Of a DNA stretch of 64,000 bases, positions 1-13,091 are shown in pieces (positions within the stretch are counted from its first letter, which is position 1; the number at the start of each line of letters is the position of its first letter). Source of the stretch: Microcebus murinus (taxonomy: Eukaryota > Chordata > Mammalia > Primates > Cheirogaleidae); contig NC_134104.1 of the NCBI RefSeq assembly GCF_040939455.1, positions 138,606,501-138,670,500 on the forward strand, given 5' to 3'. Below the pieces are notes generated by a model that was given only the letters and a program-made list of their open reading frames with translations, was not told the DNA's origin and made no database searches. Both the position numbers and the translations under genes were made by a program.

Positions 1-1555
1 AACGCAAAACTATTAGTGCTGCACAAGAAGCTACAAAGAGACTTTCCAGTAGACATAGGTGGTCCTAGAATATAGTCTTTTCTAATCAGAGAATGTGTTG
101 AATGTGCCTCAGTTGAGTGATCAGCTTGTGCTCAAAGAATGAAAAGAAAATCCCAAGGAATCACATTCCAAAGGAAAGCACAAATTTGCTGTCTTAATAG
201 CAACATTGTCTTATGTGGACACTAATCTAGATCTAAATGTATCCCATTACTAAAAGCATGATTTTATACTATATAAAAAATTATATACAAAATATAATCA
301 AGAATTCCAAAAATCTCATTCATTCAGTATCCACAATAACCTGAGTCTAAAGTATAATCAGAGGAATACTAGTATGCCTCCAGCCTGGCTCTGACGGACA
401 TTCTTGGTAGAGACAAGGGAAGAGTAGATTGCTCCAACCTGAACATTAACGTGGAAAAATTCCCTTATTTTTAAATCTTAGCTCTCTCTACTCTGATTGC
501 AGCTTCTACCACTGCATGTCCCTACCCTCAAAGATGAGGAAATTCAGTTATTGGTTTCCCTAGCAACTACAGTCTGACCATATATTATAATATTAAAAGG
601 CCACTGCATATATCTTACGGACAAAGCAGGCACACACATTCACAACACAGGTGCACACCAACACACACACATTTGCATCTTGATTATAAATTTACTCCTA
701 TCAACCATGAAAGATTTAAAAAAAAAATCCCCAAAGCACATGAACTTTGCACATATCTTGAGCAAGTTTCAGCGGCTTATGGTAGTGATTGAAAGGGAGA
801 GGAGGCCCATCAATTATCAGAAGACAAATTACATCATCACGGGCAAATACAGAAGAGGAAAGCCACAGAAGCACGTAGCAGAATGAGTGATTGTCCTGTA
901 GTAGTGACACAGTTAATTTCATTGCACTGAAAAATCCTCCTGCCTTGGGAAGGTTTCATAAACAACAACTGGAGGCTTGGGACTTACTTTATCAAAAATA
1001 AATGAACCTTCCTCCTAAAGTTTCTGCTTTGCATTTCAGTTTATATCCTTGTACTAAAATGGATGAGATGTCCTTTGGTTTTAAGATATACATCAACAAA
1101 GAGAAGATGCTCAGATCTCCAGAGAAAAACCACATTTTGGAATAAGTATAGTAAAAGTTAACATTGTTGAAAAAATTTAATTAGTTATTATTGTGCTATC
1201 AAAGAGAAGGGCCATATTTATCTTGCTCATCTTCTTACTCATAATCCTGGCAGGACAATAAATACTAGTTATATGAATTCCAGAGACAAATACTCAATGA
1301 GAATACAAACTGCTTCATAATGTGATATTAACTCAAACTGTTCTCAGGGATTAGTAGACATGCCATTAGCACTTGTACAGTGGCAAGTGAAAGCAGCTTA
1401 AGCAAAAGGGGGTATTTTTACATTCATATATTTAAAAATCTGGTCATATATAATCTTCAGGCACAGTTAAATCCAGGATTAAATAACATCCATCATCAGA
1501 AATCTGCCTTTTCTTCTCATTCTATTGTATTCTGTATTGACCTTACTCCTTAAGC
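1..1555. other. Non-coding intronic DNA
   Basis: AT-rich sequence with a short AC-rich patch near 630-672. No gene or clear repeat recognised. Confidence 0.5.
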
Positions 1556-2290
1556 AGAAAGCCTGCAGGAAGCCTGGGAACTGGGGCTTCTAAGTGCAGC
1601 CTGTGAGCCTGGAGAGGGGCTCTGTTTGGAGAGAGAGGGGAAGTGGAGAAGAGACAGCTTCTGCTGCGGATGCCACCAAAGAAGTTCTTCTCCTTCACTA
1701 AACTTCAGTTATGCTCCTCTAAGCCCCCTAGGTCTTCGCCTTGGCATCTGTCCTCGTAGGGGCTGTATCACCCCATTGTAGCACTCTTGCTGAGTGAGTT
1801 TAGAGAGACCTCCCCCCTCCACCTCAATCTCTGATCACCCTTCATATCTGACCAATGTCTTCATCCCTCCCCCTGGATAGCTGATTACCCTGGCCTGCCT
1901 TCAGCAAGAATCCTGTTAACGTCTGTGTAACCTGGATCTCCCTTTCATTACTCATGTTTTCTTGGTAGTTTTCCACCTCCTAACTCTTAACCTGCTCCTT
2001 GGCTATAAATCCCCACTTACTCATGCTAGATTCAGAATTGAGCCCGGTTCTGTACTGAGGTCTCTTTTCCCCTATTGCAATAGTTGCTGAATAAATTCAG
2101 GTTTTACCACTGTAACTACTGTCTGGCTCTGGCTTTCTTTAAACATTACCCAAGTGAAGAAAGGCCTCCCAACCTCAATCTCTTATCTGAACCTTCTGCT
2201 GGCCAAATCTTGCAGAAAACCAATTGGCAAAGGAGCCTGGAAAATGTGGCTTTTAGGAGTCTGACTCCTTTGTAGAACAAAGCAGAGGAA
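1556..2290 (+). mobile_element. Probable old solo LTR-like block
   Basis: GC-richer than its surroundings, with a TATA-like ctataaat at about 2003 and AATAAA at about 2089, an order typical of an LTR. No internal retroviral genes are visible. Ends and family are uncertain, and the 3' part after 2100 may be another repeat. Confidence 0.4.
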
Positions 2291-2429
2291 GGCATAGAAT
2301 AGATTACACATTAAAGAGGAACAGACAAATGACAAGCACTACATGAGTAAAGAAACTACAACTTTGATTTTCACTCTTTGCGTTCATGTCTATCCTGGCA
2401 CATAATGATCAGCGCTGACCTTTACTGAT

Positions 2430-2660
2430 GAGCTCTTACTATCTTCCAAGCATTGTTTATATGTATGTTTTATACACACACACACACACACACACACACT
2501 TGTTTAAATCTTACAACAACCCATTTATGATTAGTTTTGTCAACTCCATTGTATATGTTTGCAAACCAGTGAGTTAATTATCTAAGGTGGTAGAGCAGGA
2601 TTTCAAACTAAAGATGCTTGGATTCAGAGCTTGAACTCTAACCCATTCTGCTTCCTTTTA
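2430..2660 (-). repeat. MIR SINE, antisense, interrupted by an AC repeat
   Basis: Resembles the antisense MIR core (tcttacaacaaccc ... gagcaggatttcaaac). An (AC)n run lies at 2472-2500 within it. Confidence 0.6.
2472..2500. repeat. (AC)n microsatellite
   Basis: Pure dinucleotide run of about 14 units. Confidence 0.95.
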
Positions 2661-3433
2661 TCAACTGTGTGGGCTTAAATGCATGTGAAAGATGGTGCCC
2701 ATAAATATTCATTATGAGTCCTTGGAGAGGCTGGTGAAAAGGAAAATGGCAGTAGAGACCATGTTGAAGCAGAGGCCAACACAACTAAGATTCTGTTTCA
2801 AACCTTACTTTCTTCCTATAAATATGACTTCTAGTCTTACTAATAGTAACATCTTATTTATAAAGCATTTTGAGATTTTTTTCTAAATACTTGTAGATCT
2901 GGGGATGTTTAAGGATATCATTAAAAACACATAATGAATCAAAAGGTTGCATATTCTCCCTGTCAAGATTAGCCAAGCCATCTTTGAGTTTCACAAGCCA
3001 AATCAGGTTCTGTAGTCTCTTTTGCAGGAGTTGATGACCTGACAGGCCTACTTTACCTCAGGATTCTGTCCTCCACAAAGACCTTCATATTGCCTTACTC
3101 CTTGCAATAATGCATTTCCACTTGCCAAACAAAAACTACCACTCTTCTCATATGGCTCTTTCTATATTCTGTCCTATGTCACCATTATTTACATGCAAAA
3201 AATTGTCGAAACTAAGTGTCTTAGAAGATGGGCATATTAATCATCTTTGTACTAATTAATTCCTTCCAAAATTATGCATTGATGACCTATTATATAACAA
3301 GCACTGTGAAGCCAAGAGCCTGAGCATGCAACCCCACAGAGGTGCTAAGTATCTTAGCTAATATTTTTAGGTAGAATGTGCAAAACCAAATTTGGGCTGC
3401 AAACAGAAGAAAGGCTCAGTTTTAATCTAGAAT

Positions 3434-3789
3434 ATAAAGTGAACTTTTTTTTTTTTTTTTGAGACTATCTCACTCTTGCCCAGGCTAGAGTGCTGTGATG
3501 TCAGCCTAGCTCACAGCAACCTCAAACTCCTGGGCTCAAGCGATCCTTCTGCCTCAGCCTCTCTAGTAGCTGGGACTATAGGCATGCGACACCATGCCCA
3601 GCTAATTTTTTCTCTATATATTTTTAGCTGTCCAGCTAATTTCTTTCTGTTTTTTTAGTAGAGGTGGGGTCTCGCTCTTGCTCAAGCTGGTCTTGAACTC
3701 CTGAGCTCAGATGATCCACCGACCTCAGCCTTCCAGAGTGCTAGGACTACAGGTGTGAGCCACCATGCCCAGCCATAAAGTGAACTTTT
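3434..3789 (-). mobile_element. Alu SINE with perfect 15-bp target site duplication
   Basis: Antisense dimeric Alu: poly-T head, right and left arms, ending gtgagccaccatgcccagcc. The duplication ataaagtgaactttt is at 3434-3448 and 3775-3789. The element body is 3449-3774. The long linker between the arms is of the strepsirrhine type. Confidence 0.95.
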
Positions 3790-3809
3790 AAAACGATGAT
3801 GCCATCTGA

Positions 3810-4190
3810 TACCGACTTTATTTATTTATTGAGCATACATTTTGAGTACTTTCTACCAAAAGCTGTGCTAGGCACTGGTGATGTAATGGCAAATAGGAAA
3901 GTCGCTATCCTTAAGAAGTTTCACATGGGTTTGGGGACAGAAAACAGGCAGTTACTGTCCAGCGCTAGAATAGATAAAGGCGGCACAACAGAGCACAAAG
4001 GAGGGTCATCTTTCGCCACCTTAGAAATATCAGATAGGGTTTTTCAGAAGGAGAAATACATCAGCTGAGAGCTAACAGATGAAGAGCAGCTCGCTAGGAG
4101 AAGTAATTCAGTACAACTGGAGCTAATCAGTGAGGCGGGGCGTAGCTAGAGAGTGCAGGCAGAAAAGGTAAGAAGCTGCCAAGTCACCAA
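3810..4190 (-). repeat. L2 LINE 3' part, antisense
   Basis: Resembles antisense L2 (attgagca...gtgctaggcactggtgatgtaatggc), degraded further on. Confidence 0.5.
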
Positions 4191-4289
4191 GAATGTTAAA
4201 TGCCACAATAGGAATGATTAGTCATGGAATCTTTCCAGGCTCTTACAACTGAAATTTCATTATTGATCTGACAGAATAAAGTGAAAATC

Positions 4290-4445
4290 AGCAGATGTAG
4301 ATTCTGCTTTTGATTTAGTCACTTGGTGTCAAAGCTCAAATTAAGTCACTTTATCATCTTGGGCTTCATTTTTCTCATCAACCTAATGGAAATGGTGTTA
4401 CTTATTCTACCCACCATACATGAACACTGTGAAAATCTAATGAAC
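4290..4445 (+). repeat. MIR SINE fragment
   Basis: Sense MIR-like order: cacttggtgtcaaagctc, ttgggcttcatttttctcatc, aatggaaatggtg. Confidence 0.45.
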
Positions 4446-6379
4446 TAATGTTAATTGGGAACACTCCTCAGTCTTTGTCCAATATCCTACCCACCGTTCC
4501 TTTTCTCCTGCTTATTCCTTTCCGCCCCCGACCCCTCCCAGCTGGCACTACCCATTCTTCCTTCGGTTTACTGATTTCCCAGGCAAGCTGTAGAACAGAA
4601 TATCAGCTCTAGACTTCCTCATTATTCATGAAAGAAGCAAATTAAAACCCTCACCCACCTCCCCTGTTTAGTGGGGTGTATTTTGCCAGTTATAGAGTTA
4701 TAGAAGGAGACCAAGTTGACGGGATGTATCAAGGCTATTGCAAGAGATCTTAAAGCAGTAGGAAGAGTTATTCATGGTCTTCACTCTCCAAATGGAGCTG
4801 AGCCTGACCTCAATTAAGCTCCCCTACCTGATGGCCTTCTTAGATGTTGTGGGCCTCTACACGTCTCAACTGGGTGTAAGTGGAAGACACTAAAGGCATT
4901 GTGTGAAATGGGAGTGGGCCAGGGCATGCACTAGGTGGACTGAAGGCCAAGGAGCTATGAAATGGCCAGGTGTAATCTGTCTGGTTGTCTTCAGTCACCT
5001 TATTCAGAGGGGAGCAATGGTTATGTTAACTGACTGCTGAGTAGTTGACACAGGGCAGCAGAGGACAACAATTTCAGTGATTTTTTCCCCAAAAAGAAGC
5101 AAATCAGACTGAACCATGGAAAAACTCAGTGTATTACACTGAGCCATGAATAGTCTGAGAATGAAAGAAGGAAGAAAAGTAAGGAGAAAGGGAGGAAGGG
5201 AGGGAGCAGAGGAGGGAAAGGGGAAGCAAGGGAGAGAGAACCAAAGAAAGAATGAACAATATGGAAATATTCTAAGGTGAGATTTCAAGTGCTATAGTAA
5301 AGGTCAGTTCAAGACATCTGTTCAAATGGGTGTGTTTGAGGCTTGTGGAAACCAGCAGACTATTTGGTTTGTCATCCAGTACACTGAGATTCTTGCATTA
5401 GCCCATCACCTTTTGGAATATTTTGCCATTGTTGTCTAAATAGACATGAGTGTATGAAGTGGGAAAGTGGGAATATAACCTTCCATCTTTATTTCTCAAA
5501 ATGCGTGTCCACTACCTTTGTCTTGCTCTATGTTTTTCCTTCAGTGTCACAAATGGTCCTGCTTTCTGGCTTTCAAGGGTGTGAACCCCCTTATGCATTC
5601 TATGGTAGGAATGAGAGCTGGTCATCAAATCATTTGCAACATCACAATCTTGGCATTTATCTTCACCTCACTCTCCTGTCTCTGTTCTTCTGAGTGACTT
5701 CTACCTGGCTTTCCCAGACCACTGCACAGATATCAACTGATGGTGGAGTGTGTGTTTCATACACACAACTCTATTGCAAGATCTGTTCACTTATTACTGC
5801 TTATCTCCCTTTGACTTTAAGCAGGAAGGCCTCATTTTCCTGAACCTCTACTCACTAGACTAGACTTTTCTCCTTTGGGGTCAAACTTCTCACCCAGAAA
5901 CATTTCCCACTTCATCAAGGGCAGCATTCTTGGGAATCCATTTTATGAGGGTTTCCTTCTTCACGCTTCCTTCTCAGTGACTGGGTTGGCATGATGATCC
6001 ACACCTTCTGCCAATAAGGGAACCAACTCTCAGTGGCAGTAACCAACCGGTCAGCTGCATGATTCCCGTGGGATAAGTGGTAGTCCACCTTGCCCAGCCT
6101 TGGTCTTTCTAAGAGAGATGGTGCTTTATTTCATCTCCATTTCCTTCTCTTTCATTCTCGGGGCATATACACTTTGTGTTCCTGGGGAAGTGGGGGCTAA
6201 GGCTGGGCCTGAAAGCGGCAGAGGAGCCATCCTCATGGTATTTCTACATTTCGTTTTATTTACATCCACCTGTAATCCAAAGCAGGTATCCTTTCAGGCG
6301 TGGATTCTTCAAACAAACATCTTCCATTTTTCCTATGGCATTTCTTTGATTTGTCTTTTTTTGGATGTATTTATTTAAT
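4446..6379. other. Intronic DNA with a purine-rich tract
   Basis: GA-rich tract at about 5160-5250 (gaaagaagg, gggaggaaggg). The rest shows no recognised gene or repeat. Confidence 0.5.
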
Positions 6380-7740
6380 TCTTTTTATTTCTGTTGTAGC
6401 TTTTTCATTCTCTGTCAGAGTAGAAAGTTATTTAAATTATCTGGTGTTACATCCAGCTTGAAAAAAAAAAGCTTATTATTTTTTGATAAATGACCATAAT
6501 TTTTCTTTGAACTTGCTACCAAATCTGAGTTCTTCTTTGCCTTCTTTGCAATCTGAAATCCTAATTTCAGACACATTGTGCTCCACTGGATATTTCAATG
6601 TTGCAGGAGGTTCAAATCCTGATATGAGGGCTTCTATTATCAACTCTGAATTGTGTTTTTTGTTTGTTTGTTTTTTGATCAATTGATTCAACTCCCTTTC
6701 CCATGCTATTCAAGCATTTCTCAGTCACTGGTATCAGCTATAATAGATCAACCTCTGCTTATGTCTTTAATTTGTTTTTCAATTCTCCCCTCCTTCTCCT
6801 CATTGCTTGTATTTTCTGGAATATGCTAGATATAGAAGTTTGCTTATAGTTACAGTGCTTGTGATTGAATTTCTGAAGATCTGGTGAACAGTCTGCCCAT
6901 CTCTTTTGTGCCATACAGTGACATATTTGAGCTTGCTGTCCTGCCATTTCAACATCTCCTTTCGTAAAGTTCATGTCAGCCTCCAGTTTCTCAAAAATCA
7001 CTGTGCTGTCAGCCCTCTTCCCAAACTGGCTCAACGGTCTGCCTGATTCAAGCTGTTTCCAGAAAGTTTCTGGGTACTATGTGCTAGGCTTCCATCAAAA
7101 TGTGACTTCTTCTCCTGTTTCAGTTAACTGACATATCGCTTTTAACTTCCCAGTAATCTGGGAAGGTACATTCTTTGAGGAAAAACATTGTCATTGCATT
7201 CATGAAGCTAGGAAAGAAAAGTTTTACATGATATACACTTATATTTATCTTCTGCCTTTGTCCTTCAGGTTGATAATTCTCTTGAGAGTTGCTTTGCATA
7301 GCTTAGTTCAGTCTCTCTTTTCTCTAATGCATTTGAGGTATTTTTCGAAATCATCTCTCTCCCACTGTGTTTTAAGTTATCAAATAGATCCTACAGATCT
7401 GTGCCCAGCTCAAGGCACAAGAGAGTAGGAAGGGGCACTGCAGGTGCAATAAGCCCTACCCTTGAGGTCCCTAGGTGATCCTACAGGTGAGGAAAGCCCA
7501 GCTCTCTCATGGCCACAGACTTTTCTGGGTCACCTCCCCCCGCCCCATTTGTGTCCCCTGGCTACTCTTTCTGTGGGTTGCTCCAAAGCAGCTTCACAGC
7601 AAAACTTCTGGAGGAAACAGCAGCCTTCAGCATTAAATGAAAGGGGGTGGGGAGGGGAAGCCCCACCCCATGTGCTCCAAGGACCTAGGCCAGCAAGGCC
7701 TGGGAACACCAGCTTTCTTGATAGGCATTCATACATTACC
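6380..7740 (-). repeat. Possible antisense L1/HAL1 5' region
   Basis: T-rich ORF1-like antisense text is followed at 7380-7700 by GC-rich sequence, resembling an old L1 5' part read backwards. Weakly supported. Confidence 0.3.
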
Positions 7741-8324
7741 AGCATATGAACAGCTAAGAGATGATAGACACTGAATCAGTTTGATATCTGTAAAAACCAC
7801 TGACTACCCTGGAATATTTGAGCACTTGCTGTTAATACCAAAGCCACTCCCTACCCCTTCTTCCAGATAACCTCCTGGAAGATTCCAGAAAGTTTTGTTA
7901 CATTTCAGGCCTGCAGAGCCAATAAGAATTTCCAGAAAACTGATACTGAGATCCTACATTTTATCCTGAAGTATAAATCTTCCTTAAATATCCCTAACTC
8001 AGGGTTAGAATAAGCTGATTTGAAAATGAAGAGACCTGAGCTAAAAGATATTTTTAAGAAATGCAATTTAATAATTTTAAGCTGTGACACTGCCTACAGT
8101 GGAAAAAGAGACGAAAGTTGGACTCGGTTTCTCAGAGCATGTGTAATTGATTCCGTAAATAGGTCAGAAACATTTGATAGTGCAGAGATCACTTGCCAAT
8201 ACCTCTGCATGCCCTGCACACATTTAAAAATAGTACAATTGGGCTTCTCTCTTAGGACAGATGAAGGTTTTATAATTTTCCCCAGGCAACTATCAGCACA
8301 CCTCCTCCGTTAAATATTTCCTAA

Positions 8325-8562
8325 AATAGTGTTTTTTAAACTTTGCGTACAACCCGCAGTAAGAAATTATTTTTAAACAGTGACACAATATCTAGCCTAA
8401 CATGTGTGAAACTGAAACGAACGTTGCATGGAATAGTGCACATCATTACGACATGGAATGCATGCTGGTATTTTCTATGCCATTCTATTTTTTTCTGTTA
8501 GTTAAAAGGGAAAAAAAGCTGGTGTGACTTGAAACTGGCTGCATAACTCAAGACCAATTAGT
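8325..8562. mobile_element. Old hAT-like DNA transposon fragment
   Basis: The sequence acttt..acaacccgcagtaagaaat is typical of a common degraded hAT-type non-autonomous element. The family name is not assigned. Confidence 0.4.
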
Positions 8563-8563
8563 A

Positions 8564-8740
8564 CAGTGGTTCTTAACCCTGGATAGTATTACAATCATCA
8601 GGAGAGGTTTTTTTCCAAAAAATAATGCAAGGTTCAGACCAAAAAAAAAAAATCAAAATTTATGATATGGCATAAGGAAAATTTTTTATTTTTGTTTTGT
8701 AAAGTTCACAGGTGATGCTAATACATAGCAAGGACCACTG
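8564..8740 (+). mobile_element. MER5-type hAT non-autonomous element
   Basis: Begins cagtggttcttaaccctgg and ends in the inverted aaggaccactg, the MER5A terminal repeat. The interior is expanded by A-rich sequence. Confidence 0.65.
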
Positions 8741-10519
8741 TTCTGAGGGGTCCTAACTTATTGACACATTAAAGAATCCTAATCTAGAAGTTTCAATCAG
8801 CATTATAGTTATGTTGGTATTAGAAAAGTCGGAAGGTAAGTTTTTATGAGAACTCATAAACCAGGGTATTATCTGACTTTTTGTGTCTGTTATTAGTACC
8901 CATTATGAGAGTTTTATCTGTGTGTGAATGCAAGTGGACAATGATTTTATCCCGTGCAACCAAATAAAGAGAATGTGGGTTAGATGTGGATCATTCTGGA
9001 GTCTTAATCAGAGGGGGAAAGAAAAGCTCCAAATTATGAAACACATGTCTATGGATTATGGCATAGATGTAACATCCAAACAAAACCAGGAACCCTAATC
9101 TATTCAACTGTTTAATTTGCTATGTTTTTGTGATATGTGGAAAGAACATTTGTTTTCTGAAATTAATCATATCAACATGGATTTGAGAAATCTTTGTTCA
9201 TTTAACTCTGATGGGAGGAACTGCACCCTTGCTCTTCCTACATTACTCACAACTCTGAGTCTCTGGGATTCTATCTGATACATATTTATTTATATCCTAC
9301 TTTGTTGCAAAAAAATTTTACAGCAGCTTAAAATATTGGTAGGATTAGGAGAAGAAAAGAGGAAGGAGAGAAAAAAGAGAAAAAGAAGATAGGATAGGTG
9401 GGGAAGGAGGTGGGAAAGGGAAGATGAAGAGGAAGTGGAGCAGAAGAGATGAGGTCAAAGCCAAGAGAAAATGCAAGGAAGCCTGGAGTGATGTCCGGAC
9501 ATAAAAGGCACAGTGGAAGGGGATGAAAGGAGACAGATTATAGTATTTGTCAACTTTTTGGCACGCCTGGTAACCAACACATAGCAAAGGCATCCAGTAG
9601 TAATTTGCTGCTTCTGAACTCTGTGCATTTACTATGTAACTGTCAACTCCATCACTTTGCTTCATGAAAATGTGACCATTTTCATTCATCTGTAAATTGA
9701 GGACAATGTTATTATACTGCAGCCCATCTCCTGGGGATATTTTGATTATCACATGTGGCATAATGTTTAAGTAAATGCCTGAAAAAAAATATTTATTAAT
9801 GCAAGACAGATTTCTTCAGTTTAGATGGATTAATTGCACCTCTCCAAAACAGATAGATAGACATGTATGGAAATACTGTCATTCAGATTGGACAAAACAG
9901 GCATGGAGAGCGTGTGCTGCTTTGGATTGAGATTATAAGAACAATTCCACACCAAGGGCACAATATTTAACAAAATCAATCTATGTCTCTCGCTTATCGT
10001 GATGCTGTTAATGAGGGCCTGGTTTCTTCTCAAATGTAATTTTACACATTTAGCAACAAGGCCTCTGGCCTACATTTCTTGGAGTTTTAGCATCCTCTAG
10101 AGATCTGACCTCTGAGGCCTGGAGTATAGGTAGGAGATTGATTTTATAGAGAGAAAAATGCCATGCAAGAAGGCAATTTCTGAAACCTGAGTTTGCTGCT
10201 TTTCTTTGTATAAATCCATTGAAGAGTTGTTGGAAATTGTTGATATTACCATCACCATGGTAGCAATCCTATTTAAAACTAGCCTTAAATAATAGTTTAA
10301 AATTCAGGAAGCACTTGGTAAAACCTGTGGATAGAACCAAAGTTATAGTAGACCATAGCATTTTTTTTCTAAAGACTCATGACAAAATACAGAAATGAGC
10401 TAAAATGACAAAGATTTTTTTTCCATTATATTAATGGACATTTTTTCAAACAGAAGAATATGTGCATTTACATGTGCCTGACTCCTTCATTTGAACACAA
10501 CAAGGAAACAAGAAATTAT
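8741..10519. other. Intronic DNA with a GA-rich tract
   Basis: Purine-rich low-complexity tract at 9345-9440. Otherwise no recognised gene or repeat. Confidence 0.5.
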
Positions 10520-10740
10520 ATTCATTGAGTGCTCACTACATGCCTGGAAATGCACTGTACACTTTTGAACATTATCTCTTTTAATGTTATAGTTTTCAAC
10601 ATAGGTGGTGTTTCCATTTTACAGATAAAAGCATTGAGGTTCAGAAGGATTAAGTAACCTGTCAAAGTCACAAAGGGCTGTCCCAAATAGAGGCATAATT
10701 TAAACACAAATCTCTCCGAATTTCAAGGTCCATAGATCAG
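10520..10740 (-). repeat. MIR SINE, antisense
   Basis: Antisense MIR order: tgagtgctcactacatgcc, ccattttacagataaaagc, ttaagtaacctgtcaaagtc, and a diverged tail. Confidence 0.8.
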
Positions 10741-10838
10741 TGCATTCACTGAGGAATCAAATTTAATCCCAGAATTTCCTAGTTCAAACTACAGTCCTAA
10801 AGACTGGGGAAGACAAAGCCCACTCCTCTGGATGTTCT

Positions 10839-11066
10839 AAAAGAGGGATGGGCAAGCAAAATCTGTAAAGGGCCAGATAGTAAATAATTGTGGTTCTGCA
10901 AGCCATATGTCACAACTACTCAAATCTGTGATTGTGGCACCAAAGCAGCCAAGGAAGGTATTTAAATGAATGGGGACATGGCTGCATACCAATAAAACTT
11001 TATTTATAAAAACAGGTGACGGGCTAGTTTTAACCCAAACGCCGTAAGTTTTAGACCCCTCTTTTG
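10839..11066 (-). mobile_element. hAT-Charlie-type non-autonomous element
   Basis: Contains ctgtaaagggccagatagta and ccaataaaactttatttata, both diagnostic of a common Charlie-related MER element in reverse orientation. The ends (agaggga.. and ..cccctctt) are roughly inverted. Confidence 0.7.
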
Positions 11067-12164
11067 AGACATATCCATCTTATTGAGACACACTCAATAA
11101 GACAACCATTTCCAAATTTGTAAAAGCAGAAAAAGCTAAACATTTACAAGAAAATTCCAAAACCAGAGACACTTTCTGATTAAAAAAAAAGAATAAGAAA
11201 TTGTCTTTCATTTTCATTAAGATAAGTTTTTAATTCCTTTTGCATGGAAACTATGTAGCTTCTAACCAAGATACTTACATTTGGAAAATAAAATCGCCAT
11301 GATTTATTTTCCTTTTGGTTTTGAGAAATACTTCATACAATTTCCATAGGGAATGGTATTTGATAATTGAGATACATAATGGCTTATAATTTCTAATTTC
11401 CATTGTTGCCCCAATACCCCAAGAAGAAAAATAATTATTCTGTGATGAAACTGGTGAAAGCTGGGTTCACTTTCTATTTTATTCTAAGGTTGTATTTTGT
11501 CATTTGTAATGGATCTTTGCTGAAATAATGTGGCAGGAAGGACTATGAATCTCAAACTGAAAGCTCATTATATGCAAACAGCAAGTAGAAGCTACTACTG
11601 GTAAAAGAGCAGAAAAGCAGGGAGGGAAGGGAGACACAAAGGCTCTCTGGTGGGCCAGGAGCAGGGCTTTGAAATGACTTCTAGGATTCTCTGGCCCAAT
11701 AGATCTCTAGATATGAGAATTAGAGTTTCCAAACAAAACAAGAAAACCCTTGTTTGGCAAACTATAATACAAGTATCCCAAAGGGACAAGAGAACTGGGT
11801 GTATTTAGAACAACCATAATTGAAAATCCTGGGGAAGAATGACTATATCCACAGAATCTCTGTATATCCTGGGTTGGAAGAGAAAAAATATAAGGAGGAA
11901 AACCCACAGATTAGGGTCTAGGAGTCAAATTGAGTTAAGAGGATATTTATAGGTCAGTTTAAGCAGCCTGGCTGAGTATATGGAAATGAGTTAGAATAAA
12001 CAAAATCATAACATTTATATTTCATTTGGTATAGGTTCTAAAGGGATTAAAAAATCAACATCTTCTATTTTTCTGTACATCATTGCAGCCTTACAATTCA
12101 TAGTTTTAGGTAGGAAACAAGGTTGATCCATGACCTGATATCTTGATTTAGGCACATGTGAGCT
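11067..12164. other. Non-coding intronic DNA
   Basis: AT-rich. No recognised gene or repeat. Confidence 0.5.
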
Positions 12165-12375
12165 GTGCAATTAAAAGCATGGACTGCAGAGTGAGCCTGA
12201 CTGGCTTTGAACCCCAATCTCATCCCTTGCTAGCTTTGTAGCCTTGGACATTTTATTTATGCTTTCTGTACTCAGGTTCTGCATCTGTACAGTGGGCAGA
12301 GTAATAGGCCCTACCTGATGGGATCTATATGTGGGTTAAACAGGTTACTACATTTACCCACTCATTTATCTGTCT
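12165..12375 (+). repeat. MIR SINE
   Basis: Sense MIR order: ctggctttgaaccccaatct, ttgctagctttgtagccttgg, ggttctgcatctgtacagtg, ggcagagtaataggccctacc. Confidence 0.8.
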
Positions 12376-12649
12376 ATTGAACTTCCCAGGCCTATATTGA
12401 ACATGAGCACAGTTAAAGAACCTGTGGTTCAATATAGATGACAGACTAATGGCTCCACCACTAGAGGACTTTGTGATATGTGCTGAACAAAAGCTTGGCT
12501 AAAGAAGAGGCCTCTAGAACACTCTGGAAAAGCAAAAGGCCCCTGGAAGAGTTGATGATTGAGCTCAGTTTTGTAAGAGAAAAAGTAAGACTCGGATAGG
12601 TAAAGAAGAAAGTGTCTGGTTTTTCACACAGAGAGAGCAACTTGCCTGT

Positions 12650-12790
12650 GGGAAAATGACCACACTCTTAATGTGACGTTCAAAGCCCTCCATGTGCAAC
12701 CTGAAATTGCTTCCTGGCCACTGCCAGCTCGTTGCTCCTCAGTCCCAGACACCTGCCACATGTCATTGTCCGGACTACACCTTCCCCCCA
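12650..12790 (+). repeat. L2 LINE fragment
   Basis: Resembles sense L2 (ttcaaagccctccatgtgc ... ccactgccagc). Confidence 0.4.
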
Positions 12791-13036
12791 ACCCTCAACC
12801 CCCAGTCCATAATTCTCAATTTCTAACTGTTTAGTGCTTACCAAAAATCAGGGAATAACTGTGTTTTATAGCATCATAGGGTGAAGGCTACTACACCCCT
12901 ACAGCTACTCCATATCCAGTCACTAACACAGTCTCCAAGCCTATCACTGCTCAGCATACCTTCTAAAATGTCATCATGGGTTGGCAGATACAGTGCACCA
13001 CACCCAAAGTGACCTAAAATGCACCATAGACATCTT

Positions 13037-13039
<3 letters not shown>

Positions 13040-13089
<50 letters not shown>
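13040..13089. repeat. (TC)n microsatellite
   Basis: About 25 uninterrupted TC units. It makes an artificial Arg-Glu repeat frame on the minus strand. Confidence 0.97.

Positions 13090-13091
<2 letters not shown>

Noticed and set aside
9345..9761. 138-codon frame on the minus strand
   Set aside because: Its C-terminal part is translation of a GA/CT-rich tract and the rest matches no family I know. No splice or start context supports it.
12385..12436. Short inverted repeat ctatattgaac / gttcaatatag
   Set aside because: Only about 11 bp per arm, with no target duplication. This is expected by chance in 64 kb.
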